Assembly: GCA_027563935.2 (NCBI GenBank)
Contig: JANVAS020000203.1
Coordinates: 4,464,001 to 4,528,000, forward strand
DNA length: 64,000 nt
Direction: 5' to 3'
Source: Costus lasius
Taxonomy: Eukaryota; Streptophyta; Magnoliopsida; Zingiberales; Costaceae
This document shows positions 46,401 through 58,342 of this stretch, in pieces. The notes beneath the pieces are model-generated. The model was not told the origin of the DNA and did not search any database. It saw nothing but the letters and a program-made list of their open reading frames with translations. The position numbers and the translations under genes were made by a program. How positions within the stretch are numbered: the first letter of the stretch is position 1; every line of letters starts with the position of its first letter.

Positions 46401-47341
46401 AGGTCTACCTCATGCTGTCCCACCTGCCTTCTTCTCTTGAGTTCCTGCACATTTGAACAAATGTGAACTCCACATGCAGTGTCCAACACCCATGATATAG
46501 TAGAAGAAGATAACATGACCTCAGTCACATATATACCTGAGCCAGAAGCGATGCTTCCCCTCTTATCTCCTTGGAGCGCTTTACAGTCCTTTTTCCAGTG
46601 ACCCAGCTGGCCACAGTGGAAACACCTGTTGTCCTTCGACCGCTTCACCTTCTGTTTCAGGGCCTTGCTGTAATTCTTGATAGGGGCCTTGCCCTTCTTC
46701 CCCTTCTTCTTGTTCCTAGAAGGAACCATCAAGACAGAGGTTGAAGGCTTACCCTTCAGAGTTTCCTCAGTGGTCAAGAGCATATTCAGCAGCTCTGCCG
46801 GCGTACAATCGATCTTGTTCATATTAAAGTTAATAATGAACGCATCGAAAGAGGGCGGAAGAGACTGCAGAATAATGTCCACAGCAAGCTCCTGGTTGAC
46901 GGTATGCCCCAGTTTCTCTAGAGCCTCCTTGTGCCCAATCATCTTGAGCACGTGAGCTCCCACTGGGCTCCCCTCAGCCAGTTTGCTCTGAAAGAAGAGC
47001 TTCGTCAGATTATAGCGCTCAGTCCTCGCCTGTGCAGCATATAGCATCTTGAGGTTCGCTATAATTTCTATAGCCGACATATCCTCATGCTGACGCTGCA
47101 GCGGTGGCGTCATAGACGCTAGCATCAGGCAAGCGACATCAATGCTATCATTGACGTGCTTTTCGTAGGCTTCCCGAACCGCCCTTGCGGCGTTCGGAGC
47201 GGGCTGCGGCGGTATCGCCGTCTCGAGGACATACAGTTTCCTCTCTGCCTTAAGAACAATCTTAAGGTGTCCGAACCAGTCAGAGAAGTTCGGCCCAGCA
47301 AACTTCTCCCTTTCCAGTAGGGATCGCACATTGAAGCTCAT
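43457..47341 (-). CDS. Intact gag-pol polyprotein of E (1294 aa)
   Basis: It has the same domain order as D: gag, CCHC knuckle CFHCGQLGHWKKDC (240-253), protease VLDTACG (Asp 287), integrase with DD35E (Asp 482, Asp 545, Glu 581), RT with YVDDILIIGND (YVDD at about 968-971), and RNase H with YTDASF (Asp 1141), STTEAEYVA and FCDNTGAI. No stop or frameshift occurs. One residue more than D is present before the protease (SSSTISW against SSSVSW). With identical LTRs and a clean TSD, this is the best candidate in the window for an element still able to move. The listed start is the conventional ATG; splicing from 49369-49377 would add an N-terminal Met-Ala-Leu plus seven residues. Confidence 0.97.
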   Translation of the reverse strand: MSFNVRSLLEREKFAGPNFSDWFGHLKIVLKAERKLYVLETAIPPQPAPNAARAVREAYEKHVNDSIDVACLMLASMTPPLQRQHEDMSAIEIIANLKMLYAAQARTERYNLTKLFFQSKLAEGSPVGAHVLKMIGHKEALEKLGHTVNQELAVDIILQSLPPSFDAFIINFNMNKIDCTPAELLNMLLTTEETLKGKPSTSVLMVPSRNKKKGKKGKAPIKNYSKALKQKVKRSKDNRCFHCGQLGHWKKDCKALQGDKRGSIASGSGIYVTEVMLSSSTISWVLDTACGVHICSNVQELKRRRQVGQHEVDLRVGNGARVAAVAVGDYFISLPSGVVLELNNCYFVPSITKNIISIPALVRKGFAFECNISKCVLSHDNIVYATGSINNGLYMLDMENSIQNIDNKKAKYADDSTLLWHSRLGHINEKRIKRLHEHGLLGSFSYEEIDTCKACLMGKMTKSPFPHKGQRASGLLDLIHSDVCGPFSKHARGGYQYFITFTDDFSRYGYVYLMRHKSESFDKFKEFKNEVQNQLGRNIKALRSDRGGEYLSHGFTDYLKECGIISQLTPPGTPQWNGVSERRNRTLLDMVRSMMSQATLPYSFWGFALETAAKVLNRVPSKAVLKTPYELWYGKQPSLTFIRIWGCEAYVKKLASGKLESRSEKCIFVGYPKETKGYYFYDPKENKVFVARTAIFLEKEFLLQEASGREIKLDENSEEGQSSQAELDVPELVDQVTEQPEAQISREPRRSGRIRRQPERYDGVYIIDNDEPLTYADAVSGPESARWLEAMRAEMDSMSDNQVWDLVDPPPGVIPIGCKWIFKKKIDMDGNVVTYKGRLVAKGFKQIYGIDYDETFSPVAMFKSIRILFAIAAYYDYEIWQMDVKTAFLNGNLDEDVYMTQPEGFTNPADRHKICKLKKSIYGLKQASRSWNIRFDESISEFGFIKNEDDPCVYKRFSGSVITFLILYVDDILIIGNDIPELHAVKAWLGKCFQMKDLGEAAYVLGVKIYRDRSKRLLGLCQSTYIDKVLERFHLENSKRGYLPVRHGLNLSKSQCPQTQTEKDEMDNTPYASAIGSIMYAMLCTRPDVAYGLSVTSRFQSNPGLAHWIAVKNILKYLRRTKDMFLIYGGQEELSIEGYTDASFQSDQDDFRSQSGYVFSLNGGAVVWKSFKQSTVADSTTEAEYVAASEASKEAVWIRKFVRELGVVPSSADPLVIFCDNTGAIAQAKEPRSHQKSKHIQRRFHLIREIIDRGEIKICKVHTDDNLADPLTKPLAQQKHEKHCNNMGLRFLNH

Positions 47342-48967
47342 GGTGTTCGTTGCTGCAGGAATCTACAACAAGCAAGAACAGCAAGGTCAGTATCAATGTT
47401 TCAGAATCAATCCAGGACTTAAGAAAGATTCTTTTCTCACTATTTTGTCTGACTGAAAAATCCAGTAAACAGTCCGAAAGAGTAAACACTCTTTTAGTGA
47501 GATGGGATCCAGATTTCATACTTGGTCTCCGCGTCCCGCTCAGGCGAGATAAGATGCACAGAGATGACAAGCACTAGTTTCTGGTAGGCTGTCCCAGCCA
47601 ATCGCCAACCCGTGCGATTCCCCTTCATCTTGGCAATCCAGCAGACTGTGCCAACTGAGTTGGTGCAACACAGTCTCTGATCCCAGAGATGGCTGCCTCC
47701 ATGTGCTACCATATGCGCCACATATGTAGTCTACATGGTCAAGCTGACCTGACCTACTCCCTGGACCACCACGTGCTATGCTGAGCAATGAGAGGGGATA
47801 AATCCCAACTCTGTAACACGCAGGTGAAATCCAGCACCGTCTGAAGATAGATGGACGTGCCCACTAAGTGGGTTCAACACGGCTCCAACGATAGTCAGAA
47901 AGGTGAGGTTTCGCGTCAGAAGGCTTACGAGCTTGATATGTTAGCGTTGGATTTTAACGGTCTTTTATCTTCTTACTATCAGGCATGTCCTATGGCTATA
48001 GCAGAAGATAAACATAAATATGCAATTCTAATTATTAGCAATAAGTAGAAAGCATGATCTTATGTGGTAAAAGCCCATGAACCCTAGTAAGACCTTAATA
48101 TAACTTAAGTCTTCACTTGAGCTTCATTGCATCTCATCTGGTCCAACCCAGTGCCCTAGCGCCAAGAGCACCTCAGGTGCACCACCAGGTGAATGCCCCT
48201 CTTGGATGTGTGCCTTTGTTCTTGTCTAATCAAAGTACATTTGATCTATCTAGACAAGGTTGACTCGCAGGTCAACAACATATTATAAATTAAGTACAAT
48301 GTGATTCGCAGATCACAAATTAATTTACAATTTTTAAGTCCAGGCACGCAGGCCCCAGCACAGCACACAATTGGGCAACCCACATAAGACTAAATAAACA
48401 AGCATATGGTTCAATCAACATGTGATCCAATCATCTTGAAATTAAAAGTTTTGAAAACCCCATGGCATCAATTTTAATTTCCTTATGAGCCCTACAACCT
48501 TACAATGGTCCATTGATGGGGATCCACTCATCCATCTAGTTAGATCCTTTGCCCTTGCATGCACCGAGTCCTAACTGACCCGAGTTGACCTAATGGTCAA
48601 CCATGCATGCGCCAAGGGCTGAACTACCCCCATGAGTTTTGGCAAGCGGGTGTGACCCCGGGCCTAACTCAAGTGTGTTCAGTAGTGTCTCAACCAGACC
48701 TCGCTACACGCCCTAGATGCAGTCAACCTATAGCCACCTTGTGCTTGCGCATAGGTGCTATCAGGTTAACCCATCTGAGCTGTCAGATGGTCTGATCAGA
48801 CTTGGATCTAACCTAGTGGTGACTTCAACCTCATCAACCCATCTAAGGGTTTAATGTAGTGGCACCTTAGATCTAATCAAGCGCGCAAGATGTAAGTTTT
48901 AGAAAAACCTTAGAACATGCGCAATCATACAAACAAACAACATGCTTGCATATAACCCTTAGATCTA

Positions 48968-49145
48968 AGGGGGTCCCCTTCAAGGGGGAGCGCAAACTTT
49001 AGGGGGTCCCCTTCAAGGGGGAGCGCATACTTCATATAAGCAAAGCATGATACAAGCGCAACTTCATGTAAGCAAAGCATGATACAAGCGCAACTTCATG
49101 TAAGCAAAGCATGATACAAGCGCAACTTCATGTAAGCAAAGCATG
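48968..49145 (-). repeat. Two minisatellites in the leader of E
   Basis: A 33-bp unit (AGGGGGTCCCCTTCAAGGGG plus 13 bases) occurs twice, from 48968 and 49001. A 32-bp unit (TTCATGTAAGCAAAGCATGA plus 12 bases) occurs three times (49031, 49063, 49095) and in part a fourth (49127). The first unit resembles the 3' LTR edge of element D (GGGGGTCCCCTTCTAGGGGG). Confidence 0.9.
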
Positions 49146-49211
49146 CCTCAAGTAAAAGTAAGCGCAACATGAGGATCACATCAGCAAACATAATAGCATG
49201 CATAGAGCCTA

Positions 49212-49223
49212 GCTCTGATACCA
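49212..49223 (-). other. Primer binding site of E
   Basis: TGGTATCAGAGC on the minus strand, two bases from the LTR. Confidence 0.95.
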
Positions 49224-49225
49224 AT

Positions 49226-50925
49226 TGTAGGAACCCCTAATCATAAGGGGGCAAAACCCTAAGCATGGCGCTAATGTAAAATATGCAAGCGGAAGCAAGG
49301 GTTCAAGATCATTTGCATGCCATATGTTCAACTATAATCGATTGAATAGATTGAGATAAAAATCATACCAACGCCATATGCTTGGAAGTCGGCTTGGATA
49401 AAGAGAACAAAGTAGATCTCCTCCACAAGTTCACACACAAGGTGAAGATGCTTACTCCTTGCGGTCTCTTGTGCTAGCAAGACACCCAAGCCTTCAAGTG
49501 TCGAATGGAAGGGGATGATGAACCTCTTGGCCGAGAGCTCCTCTTGCTCAACCTCTCCTTCCCTTCGTCAATCACCACCCAACCAAAGTCGAATGCGTTG
49601 AAGAGAAGAGCGCAAACGCATATGCGTTTTTGGCATTGAAGTGAGTGAAACCGGCCCTTGATGACTTTCCATAAATGGAAGCTCATCAAGTCCATGCGCT
49701 CAACTCAACCCAAACGCATTTTAGGATTGAACCATGCGTTCACCATTGTGAACCGGTTCAAGCCAAAATGTCAAATCGGCTTTGGTTCAACAAACCAAAC
49801 CGAAATAGCTCTAGCCACTTGGTCTAGACCAAATTGAACCCCCAAGGCTCATGATCTAACCATTCATCATCTGATGCCCTTGATCTCTCCGATCTAGCAT
49901 CACCTCTCTCGATCGAAGCTTACCGATCTCAAGTCCTAATCAATCAAACATGATCAGACCAGATCTCACTTACAATCAGAGATTAAATCCCTTTAATCTG
50001 AACTCAAAGAATCCAGTCCATACGATCTGACTCAAGTAAGCCATATCACCAAATTGTGCGACCCTGAGGGTTTCCTCTAAATGTCGGTAACGATAACTTA
50101 CGTTATCACGATCAGTGAGGGGTATCTAGCAACACATCACTGTCTCCCGATATAAAGGAAAGAGTCTTCCAAGACTACTCCCAAACCATAGCACAAGTGT
50201 GACTCAATTCACAAGGCATACATGTGTCCTTTGCCACTGGATGTTCTTATTGGACAAGCGGGTCAAGCTTGTAACTCCAATACGATGAGCATGATTAGAT
50301 CAGATGCACATAGTCATCTGGGTATGGCCATACACTATCTCAATCATCTCATATAGGGGGGCCCTTAGAACACCACACTCCTTAAACAAGGAGACGGCAA
50401 TCCTTTATCTATCACTAGTGCCCTAACCTGATTCAAGCTCACCATCCAAGATAGTCTATAATCATTATATTTCAAATGATATTGAACTACCTCAAAACAA
50501 TGACAATCATCATTTAGAAACACAAGTGATCTCAAGTCAAAGGACATGTGCCACTTGCTGCTTACAGGGATCATTCACATTGTGACAAGCAATGCAATAT
50601 CCCAGTAGGGTCTGTCCAGTACATCCAATGTACCCATGAGTCTACATCTTATTCCATGCTCGAAGCATCCTATATGATTAGCACTCATATTAGTCTCCAT
50701 CATATCAAGGCTGTCTCATGTTCACCAAGATATCTCGACTAAGGACTTATAGCCTGTCAGCCTAGCTGAACAGCTTTGAGACATTATTCAGAAGTACACT
50801 TATTACAGCAGACAAGGTAACAACCTGAATAACAACCATGCCTTATTATAAACTTAAGAGTTTATTACATGATACTTATACAATCCCAAGGCCTCAAACA
50901 TTAGCCTTAAGGGCATACCCCAACA
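49226..50925 (-). repeat. 5' LTR of element E
   Basis: 1700 bp, same as 41737-43436 by eye. Confidence 0.97.
49369..49377 (-). other. Candidate LTR-encoded first exon of E (Met-Ala-Leu)
   Basis: Minus strand ATG GCG TTG followed by GTATGA. It is the first ATG in about 230 nt of LTR before it. Confidence 0.5.
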
Positions 50926-50931
50926 TATTAT

Positions 50932-52611
50932 TGTTGGGGTATGCCCTTAAGGCTAATGTTTGAGGCCTTGGGATTGTAACAGTATCATGTATAAACTCTT
51001 ATGTTTATAAAGGCAATGGTTGTTATTCAGTTTGTTATATTATCTGCTGCAATACATATACTTCTGAATAATGTCTCAATGCTGTTCAGCTGGGCTGACA
51101 TGCAGTAAAGTCCTTAGTCGATATATCTTGGCGAACATGAGACAGCCTTGATATGATTGAGACTAATATGTGTTCTAATCTTATAGGATGCTTCGAGCAT
51201 GGAATAAGATGTAGACTCATGGGTACATTGGATGTACTGGACAGACCCTACTAGGATATTCAATTGCTTGTCACAATGTGAATGATCCTTGATTGCAACA
51301 AATGGCACATTTCCTCTGACTTGAGATCACTTGTGTTTCTAAATGATGATTGTCATTGTTTTGAGGTAGTTCAATATCATTTGAAACATAATGGTTATAG
51401 ACTATCTTGGATGGTGAGCTTGAGTCAGGTTAGGGCACTAGTGATAGATAAAGGATTGCCGTCTCCTTAATTGGAGTGTGATGTTCTAAAGGGGCCCCCC
51501 TCTGTATGAGATGATTGAGAAAGTGTATGGCCATACCCAGGTGACAGTGTTCATCTGATCTAATCATGCTCATCATATTGGAGCTACAAGCTTGACACGC
51601 TTGTCCAATAAGAACATCCAGTGGCAAAGGAAATTTGCATGCCTTGTGAATTGGATTCACACTTGTACTGTGGTTTGGGTGTAGTCTTGGAAGACTCTTT
51701 CCTTTATATCAGGAGACAGTGATGTGTTGCTAGATACCCCTCACTGATCGTGATAACGTAAGTTATCGTTACCGACATTTAAAGGAAACCCTTAGGGTCG
51801 CACAATTTGATGATATGGCTTACTTAAGTCAGATCGTGTGGACTGAATTGTTTGGGTTCAGTTTAAAGGGATTTAGTCTCTGATTGTAAGTGAGATCTAG
51901 TCTGATCATGTTTGATTGATTAGGGCTTGAGATCGGTAAGCTTCGATTGAGAGAATAGATGCTAGATCAGTGAGATCAGAAGCATCAAGAGATCAATGGT
52001 CAGATCTTAAGCCTTAGGGGTTTATTATAATCTGGACTAATTGCTTGGTTTATTTGGTTATTGAACCAAATCGATTTGAACCAGCTCATTGGATGAGCGT
52101 ATGGTTCAAGTTGGCATTTGCGATTGGGGTCACTTGAACGTTGAGATGGTTTTGCTATTTTCAGATAGCATGTCACAACGTGACCACATCTCTCTCACGT
52201 CGCCCCTCTCTCGCCCTCTTGTCACCGTTTTGCCTTTGGCTCAAAATACATTCGTGTAAAAGGTGGCAGACGAAAGAGAGGAAAAAATCGCCAAGCAAGG
52301 AAAGCTCTCTCTTCCCTTCAAACGATCAAAGACACCTTGGACGATCCTTGCTAGCACGAGGGACGACAAGAAGGAGCAAGCCGTTGATCATCTTGTGTGT
52401 GACGATTTGGAGGAGACCTCTTTTGTTCTCTTGCTTCCAAGGCGCCATCTAGAAATGGCCATGGTATGAATCGCATTCTTTCTTGCATTCAAAAGTTTTT
52501 AATGTTAATCATAATACATGCATCGATCCCATGAAACCCTAGTATCCGCTGTCCATGTTTTGTATGCGCCACTTTAGGGTTTCGGCCCCCCTTATTGAAA
52601 GGGGACTTTCA
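50932..52611 (+). repeat. 5' LTR of element F
   Basis: It is 1680 bp, with the TATA-like CTATTTTCAG at about 52155. One ATG lies just after it; the next is the mini-exon ATG at 52455. Confidence 0.97.
52455..52463 (+). other. Candidate LTR-encoded first exon of F (Met-Ala-Met)
   Basis: ATG GCC ATG followed by GTATGAA at 52464. The acceptor TTGTAG ends at 54416 and the 21-nt extension leads in frame to 54438. Confidence 0.5.
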
Positions 52612-54416
52612 ATTGGTATCAGAGCCAAGTTTTATGCATCGTTTTATGATTGCTTAATGCTTGGTCTTCATGTTTGATCCATACTTGCGCATATGCTTAG
52701 ATCTTGATGACATGCGAAACTAACATACATCTTAGTATATGTTTTTGTTGGCGCATGTATGTTGGCGCATCTATGTTTTCTTCAAAACTTCTTCTCATGT
52801 GCGACTCTCATTAGATCTAAGAGGCGCTTGCTTTAAACCCTTAGACGGGTTATTAGGGTTGAAGTCATCCCCTAGGTTAGATCCAAACAGTCTGATCAGA
52901 TCATCTGACAGCCTTGATGGGTCGACCAGATAGCATCTGTGCGTAAGCACGAGATGGCTATAGGTCGACTGCAGACAGGCGTGTAGCGATGTCTGATTGA
53001 GACGACTAGTGAACACACATGAGTTAGGCCCGGGGTCACACCCGCTTGCCAGAACTCATGAGGGTTGTTCAGCCCTGGTGCATGCATGGTTGACCATTAG
53101 GTCGACTCAAGTCAGTTACGACTTGGTGCATGCAAGGGCAATGGATCTGACTAGGTCAGATGAGTGGATCCCTTGTAATGGACCGTTGTAAGGTAGTAGG
53201 GCCAATAAGGAAAATTAAAATTGATGCCAATGGGGTTTTCAAAATTTTATTTTCTTATGTTGGATCACATGATGTTTGTAAGCATATGTTTGTTTATTTA
53301 ATCTTGTGTGGGCTGCCCATGTTTAATGTGTGCTGTGCTGGGGCCTGCGTGCCTGGAATTTAAATGTAAATAAATATTTTTTATTGTGATCTGCGCATCA
53401 CTTTTCATTTAAATTATAAAGTATAATTGACCTGCGAGTCAATCTTGTCTAGATAGATTAATTTGTAAATTAATCAGACAAGAGCACAGAGCACACTTGG
53501 CAGAGGCGCTTGCAGCAGAGGCTTGACCAGGTGGGAGGTCCAGGGTTCGACTCTGGGACCAGGCGCATTTTCCCTGGTAGGCGCACCTGAGCTGCAGATG
53601 GCGCTTGGGCCCTGGTTTGGGCCAGATGAGCAGCAAAAGACCCATGAAGAAAAGCAAGTGAAGACTTAAGTTTAATTTAAGGTCTAACTTAGGCTTAATG
53701 GGCTTTTACCACATAAGATCAGCATGCTTTCTATTTATTGCTTTTATAATTAGAATTGCATGAGTTTATCTTCTGCTATCACCATAGGAATTGCATGATA
53801 GTCAAGAAGATAAAAGACCGTTAAAATCCAACGCTAAAATATCAAGCTCGTAAGCCTTCTGACGCGAAACCTCACTGTTCTGATTATCGTTGGAGCCGTG
53901 TTGTACCCACTCAGTGGGCACGTCCATCTATCTTTAGACGGTGCGGGATTACACTTGTGTGTTACAGAGAAGGGATTTATCGCTTCTCGTTGCTCAGCAT
54001 AGCACGTGGTGGTCCAGGGAGTAGGTCGGGTCAGCTTGACCATGTAGGCTACATATGTGGCGCATATGGTAGCACATGGAGGCAGCCATCTGTGGGATCA
54101 GAGACTGTGTTGTACCAACTCAGTTGGCACAGTCAGCTGGATTGCCCAGATGAAGGGGAATCGCACGGGTTGGCGATTGGCTGGGACAGCCTACCAGAGA
54201 CTAGTGCTTGTACTCTCTGTGCATCTTATCTCACCTGAGCGGGACGCGGAGACCAAGTATGAAATCTGGATCCCATCTCACTAAAAGAGTTCTACTCTTT
54301 CGGGCTATTTTTGCTGGATTTTTCAGCCAGATAAAATAGTGAGAAAAGAATCTTTCTTAAGTCCTGGATTGATTCTGAACATTGATACTGACCTTGCTGT
54401 TCTTGCATTGTTGTAG
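52464..54416 (+). other. Leader of F, with candidate intron
   Basis: 1953 nt. It includes the PBS TGGTATCAGAGC (52614-52625), the TTCGA hairpin (53538-53559, arms CCAG/CTGG), the twin hairpins (53906-53918 and 54115-54127), a branch-like CTGAC and the acceptor. No gene is seen in it. Confidence 0.5.
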
Positions 54417-54437
54417 ATTCCTGCAGCAACGAACACC

Positions 54438-57400
54438 ATGAGCTTCAATGTGCGATCCCTACTGGAAAGGGAGAAGTTTGCTGGGCCGAACTTCTCAGAC
54501 TGGTACGAACACCTTAAGATTGTTCTTAAGGCAAAGAGGAAACTGTATGTCCTCGAGACGGCTATACCGCCTCAGCCCGCTCCGAACGCCGCAAGGGCGG
54601 TTCGGGATGCCTATGAAAAGCATGTCAATGATAGCATTGATGTCGCTTGCCTGATGCTAGCGTCTATGACGCCACCGCTGCAGTGTCAGCATGAGGATAT
54701 GTCTGCTATACAAATTATAGCAAACCTCAAGATGCTGTATGCTGCACAGGCGAGGACCGAACGCTATAATCTGACTAAGCTGTTCTTTCAGAGCAAACTG
54801 GCTGAAGGGAGCCCAGTGGGAGCTCACGTGCTCAAGATGATTGGGCACAAGGAGGCTCTAGAGAAACTGGGGCATACCATCAATCAGGAGCTTGCTGTAG
54901 ACATTATTCTGCAGTCTCTCCCGCCCTCTTTCGATGTGTTCATCATTAACTTTAATATGAACAAAATCGATTGTACTCCGGCAGAGCTGCTGAATATGCT
55001 CTTGACTACTGAGGAGACTCTGAAGGGAAAGCCTTCAACCTCTATCTTGATGTTTCCTTCAAGGAACAAGAAGAAGGGGAAGAAGGGTAAGACCCCTGTC
55101 AAGAGCTACAGCAAGGCTCTGAAGCAAAAGGTCAAGCGGTCGAAGGAATACAGATGTTTCCACTGTGGCCAGCTGGGTCACTGGAAAAAGGACTGTAAAG
55201 CGCTCCAAGGAGACAAGAGGGGAAGCATTGCTTCTGGCTCAGGTATATACGTGACGGAAGTCATGGTTTCATCTTCTTCTATTTCATGGGTGTTGGACAC
55301 TGCATGTGGAGTTCAAATTTGTTCAAATGTACAGGAACTCAAGAGAAGAAGACAGGTGGGACAGCATGAGGTGGACCTACGAGTTGGAAACGGGGCACGG
55401 GTTGCTGCTGTTGCTGTAGGAGACTATTTCATCTCTTTACCATCTGAACTTATATTGGAACTAGACAATTGTTACTTTGTTCCCAGCATTACTAAAAATA
55501 TTATCTCCATTCCTGCTCTTGTCAGGAAGGGGTTTTCCTTTGAATGCAATATTTCAAAGTGTGTTCTTTCTTTAGATAATATTGTTTATGCTACTGGTTC
55601 AATTAACAATGGGTTATTCATGTTGGACATGGAATGTTCTATACACAATATTGATAATAAGAAAGCCAAATATGCTGATGACAGCACCTTGCTATGGCAT
55701 AGTCGTTTAGGTCATATTAACAAGAAACGCATTAAGCGGTTGCATGATTATGGACTGCTGGGATCATTCTCCTATGAGGAGATTGATACATGCAAAGCTT
55801 GTTTTATGGGCAAAATGACGAAGTCGCCTTTTCCTCATAAAGGTCAAAGGACTTCAGGTTTACTTGACCTTATACACAGTGATGTGTGTGGGCCTTTTAG
55901 TAAACATGCCAGAGGTGGCTATCAGTACTTCATTACCTTCACTGATGATTTCAGTAGATATGGGTATGTCTATCTTATGAGACATAAAAGTGAATCTTTT
56001 GACAAGTTCAAAGAGTTCAAGAATGAAGTACAGAATCAGCTTGGCCGAAATATCAAGGCACTTCGTTCTGATCGAGGTGGAGAATACCTAAGTCGAGAGT
56101 TTACTGACTATCTGAAGGAGTGTGGGATTATCTCACAGCTCACTCCGCCAGGAACACCGCAATGGAATGGTGTGTCCGAGAGGAGAAATAGAACGTTACT
56201 TGATATGGTTCGTTCTATGATGAGTCAGGCTACTCTACCTTACTCCTTTTGGGGATTTGCACTGGAGACAGCTGCAAAGGTACTAAACCGAGTGCCATCC
56301 AAGGCAGTTTCAAAGACCCCATATGAATTATGGTATGGGAAACAGCCTAGCTTGACATTTATCAGGATCTGGGGCTGCGAGGCTTATGTCAAAAAGCTCG
56401 CCTCTGGAAAACTAGAGAGCAGATCTGAGAAATGTATCTTTGTCGGTTACCCTAAGGAAACTAAGGGTTATTATTTCTATGATCCCAAAGAGAACAAGGT
56501 GTTTGTTGCTCGGACGGCCATATTTCTTGAGAAGGAGTTTCTTCTGCAAGAGGCCAGTGGGAGAGAAATAAAGCTGGATGAGAATCCAGAGGAAGGACAA
56601 AGTGGTCAAGCACAGTTGGATGAGCCTGAGCCGGTAGAACAGGTTACTGAACAACCTGAGGCTCAGATATCACGGGAACCGCGAAGATCGGGAAGGATCC
56701 GTCGACAGCCTGAGCGCTATGATGGAGTCTACATCATTGATAATGATGAACCCCTCACTTATGCGGATGCGGTCAGTGGACCGGATTCAGCGAGATGGCT
56801 TGAAGCTATGCGCGCCGAGATGGACTCCATGTCAGATAACCAAGTCTGGGATTTGGTTGATCCGCCTCCGGGAGTTATCCCTATAGGCTGTAAATGGATC
56901 TTCAAGAAGAAGATTGACATGGATGGTAACGTGGTTACCTATAAAGGCAGGCTAGTTGCGAAAGGTTTCAAACAAATCTACGGGATAGATTATGATGAAA
57001 CTTTCTCACCTGTAGCTATGTTTAAGTCTATTCGGATTCTTTTCGCGATAGCAGCATATTATGATTATGAGATCTGGCAAATGGATGTGGAGACGGCTTT
57101 CCTTAATGGAAATCTGGATGAGGATGTGTATATGACACAACCAGAAGGTTTCACTAATCTATCAGATCGTCATAAAATATGCAAGTTAAAGAAATCTATT
57201 TATGGACTTAAACAAGCATCGAGAAGCTGGAATATTCGTTTTGATGAATCAATCTCTGAATTTGGTTTCATCAAGAACGAGGATGACCCGTGTGTATATA
57301 AGAGGTTTAGTGGGAGCGTGATTACTTTCCTAGTCCTCTACGTCGATGATATCTTGATCATTGGAAACGATATTCCTGAAATGCATGCGGTTAAAGCATG

Positions 57401-58322
57401 GTTAAGAAAATGTTTCCAGATGAAAGATTTAGGAGAAGCAGCCTATGTATTAGGTGTGAAGATCTACAGGGATAGATCTAAGAGGCTTCTCGGGCTGTGC
57501 CAGAGTACTTACATCGATAAAGTCCTGGAGAGATTTCATTTAGAGAATTCTAAAAGAGGATATCTTCCAGTCAGACATGGTCTGAATCTTTCGAAGAGTC
57601 AGTGTCCACAAACACAGACTGAGAAAGATGAAATGGACAATACGCCTTATGCTTCGGCTATTGGATCCATTATGTATGCGATGTTGTGTACTCGCCCAGA
57701 CGTCGCTTACGGGTTAAGCGTGACCAGTCGGTTCCAAAGTAATCCAGGTATGGCGCACTGGATTGCAGTCTAGAACGTTTTAAAATATCTTCGGAGGACC
57801 AAAGATATGTTCTTGGTATATGGTGGTCAGGAAGAACTCAGTATAGAAGGATATACTGACGCTTCGTTCCAGTCTGACCAGGATGATTTCCGATCGCAAT
57901 CAGGCTATGTTTTTAGCTTGAATGGAGGAGCAGTGGTGTGGAAAAGTTTCAAACAGTCAATCGTTGTTGATTCCACAATAGAAGCCGAGTATGTTGCAGC
58001 CTCGGAAGCATCCAAGGAGGCAGTGTGGATTCGTAAGTTCGTTCAAGAACTTGGTGTTGTTCCTTCGAGTGCAGATCCTTTGGTTATCTTCTGTGATAAC
58101 ACTGGAGCAATTGCACAAGCAAAGGAACCACGGTCGCACCAGAAGTCCAAGCACATACAGAGACGGTTTCACTTGATCAGGGAGATCATAGATCGTGGCG
58201 AGATCAAAGTCTGCAAGGTTCATACAGATGACAATCTGGCAGACCCGCTTACCAAGCCTCTGGCGCAGCAGAAGCATGAGAAGCACTGTAATAATATGGG
58301 TTTGAGATTTCTCAACCATTAG
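54438..58322 (+). pseudogene. gag-pol polyprotein of F, single nonsense codon between RT and RNase H
   Basis: Open for 1111 codons, then TAG at 57771-57773 where sister copies have AAG (GCAGTCAAGAAC), then open in the same frame to the stop at 58320-58322. All domains are present: CCHC knuckle (240-253), protease Asp 287, integrase Asp 482, Asp 545 and Glu 581 with DD35E spacing, RT YVDD at 968-971, and RNase H Asp 1141 and Asp 1220. Two further oddities are VETAFLNG for VKTAFLNG in RT and STIEAEYVA for STTEAEYVA in RNase H. The stop would leave gag through RT intact and remove RNase H. F is therefore probably inactive on its own but could be helped in trans by D or E. Confidence 0.95.
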
Positions 58323-58342
58323 ATTAAGTGCAAGTGGGAGAT

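Larger units (their letters stand above)
47363..49368 (-). other. Leader of E, with candidate intron
   Basis: 2006 nt from GTATGA to TTGTAG in minus sense. The twin hairpins are present (near 47650 and 47860; the second has an A loop base). The TTCGA hairpin of the other copies is missing because of a deletion near 48180-48220. Two tandem repeats lie beside the PBS (48968-49145). Confidence 0.5.
41737..50925 (-). mobile_element. Element E: intact, youngest-looking Ty1/copia element
   Basis: It is 9189 bp with TSD TATTA (41732-41736 and 50926-50930). Both LTRs are 1700 bp, and I found no difference by eye. It has a perfect PBS, a polypurine tract, and a 1294-aa open polyprotein. It inserted one base away from the site used by element F. 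Confidence 0.98.
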
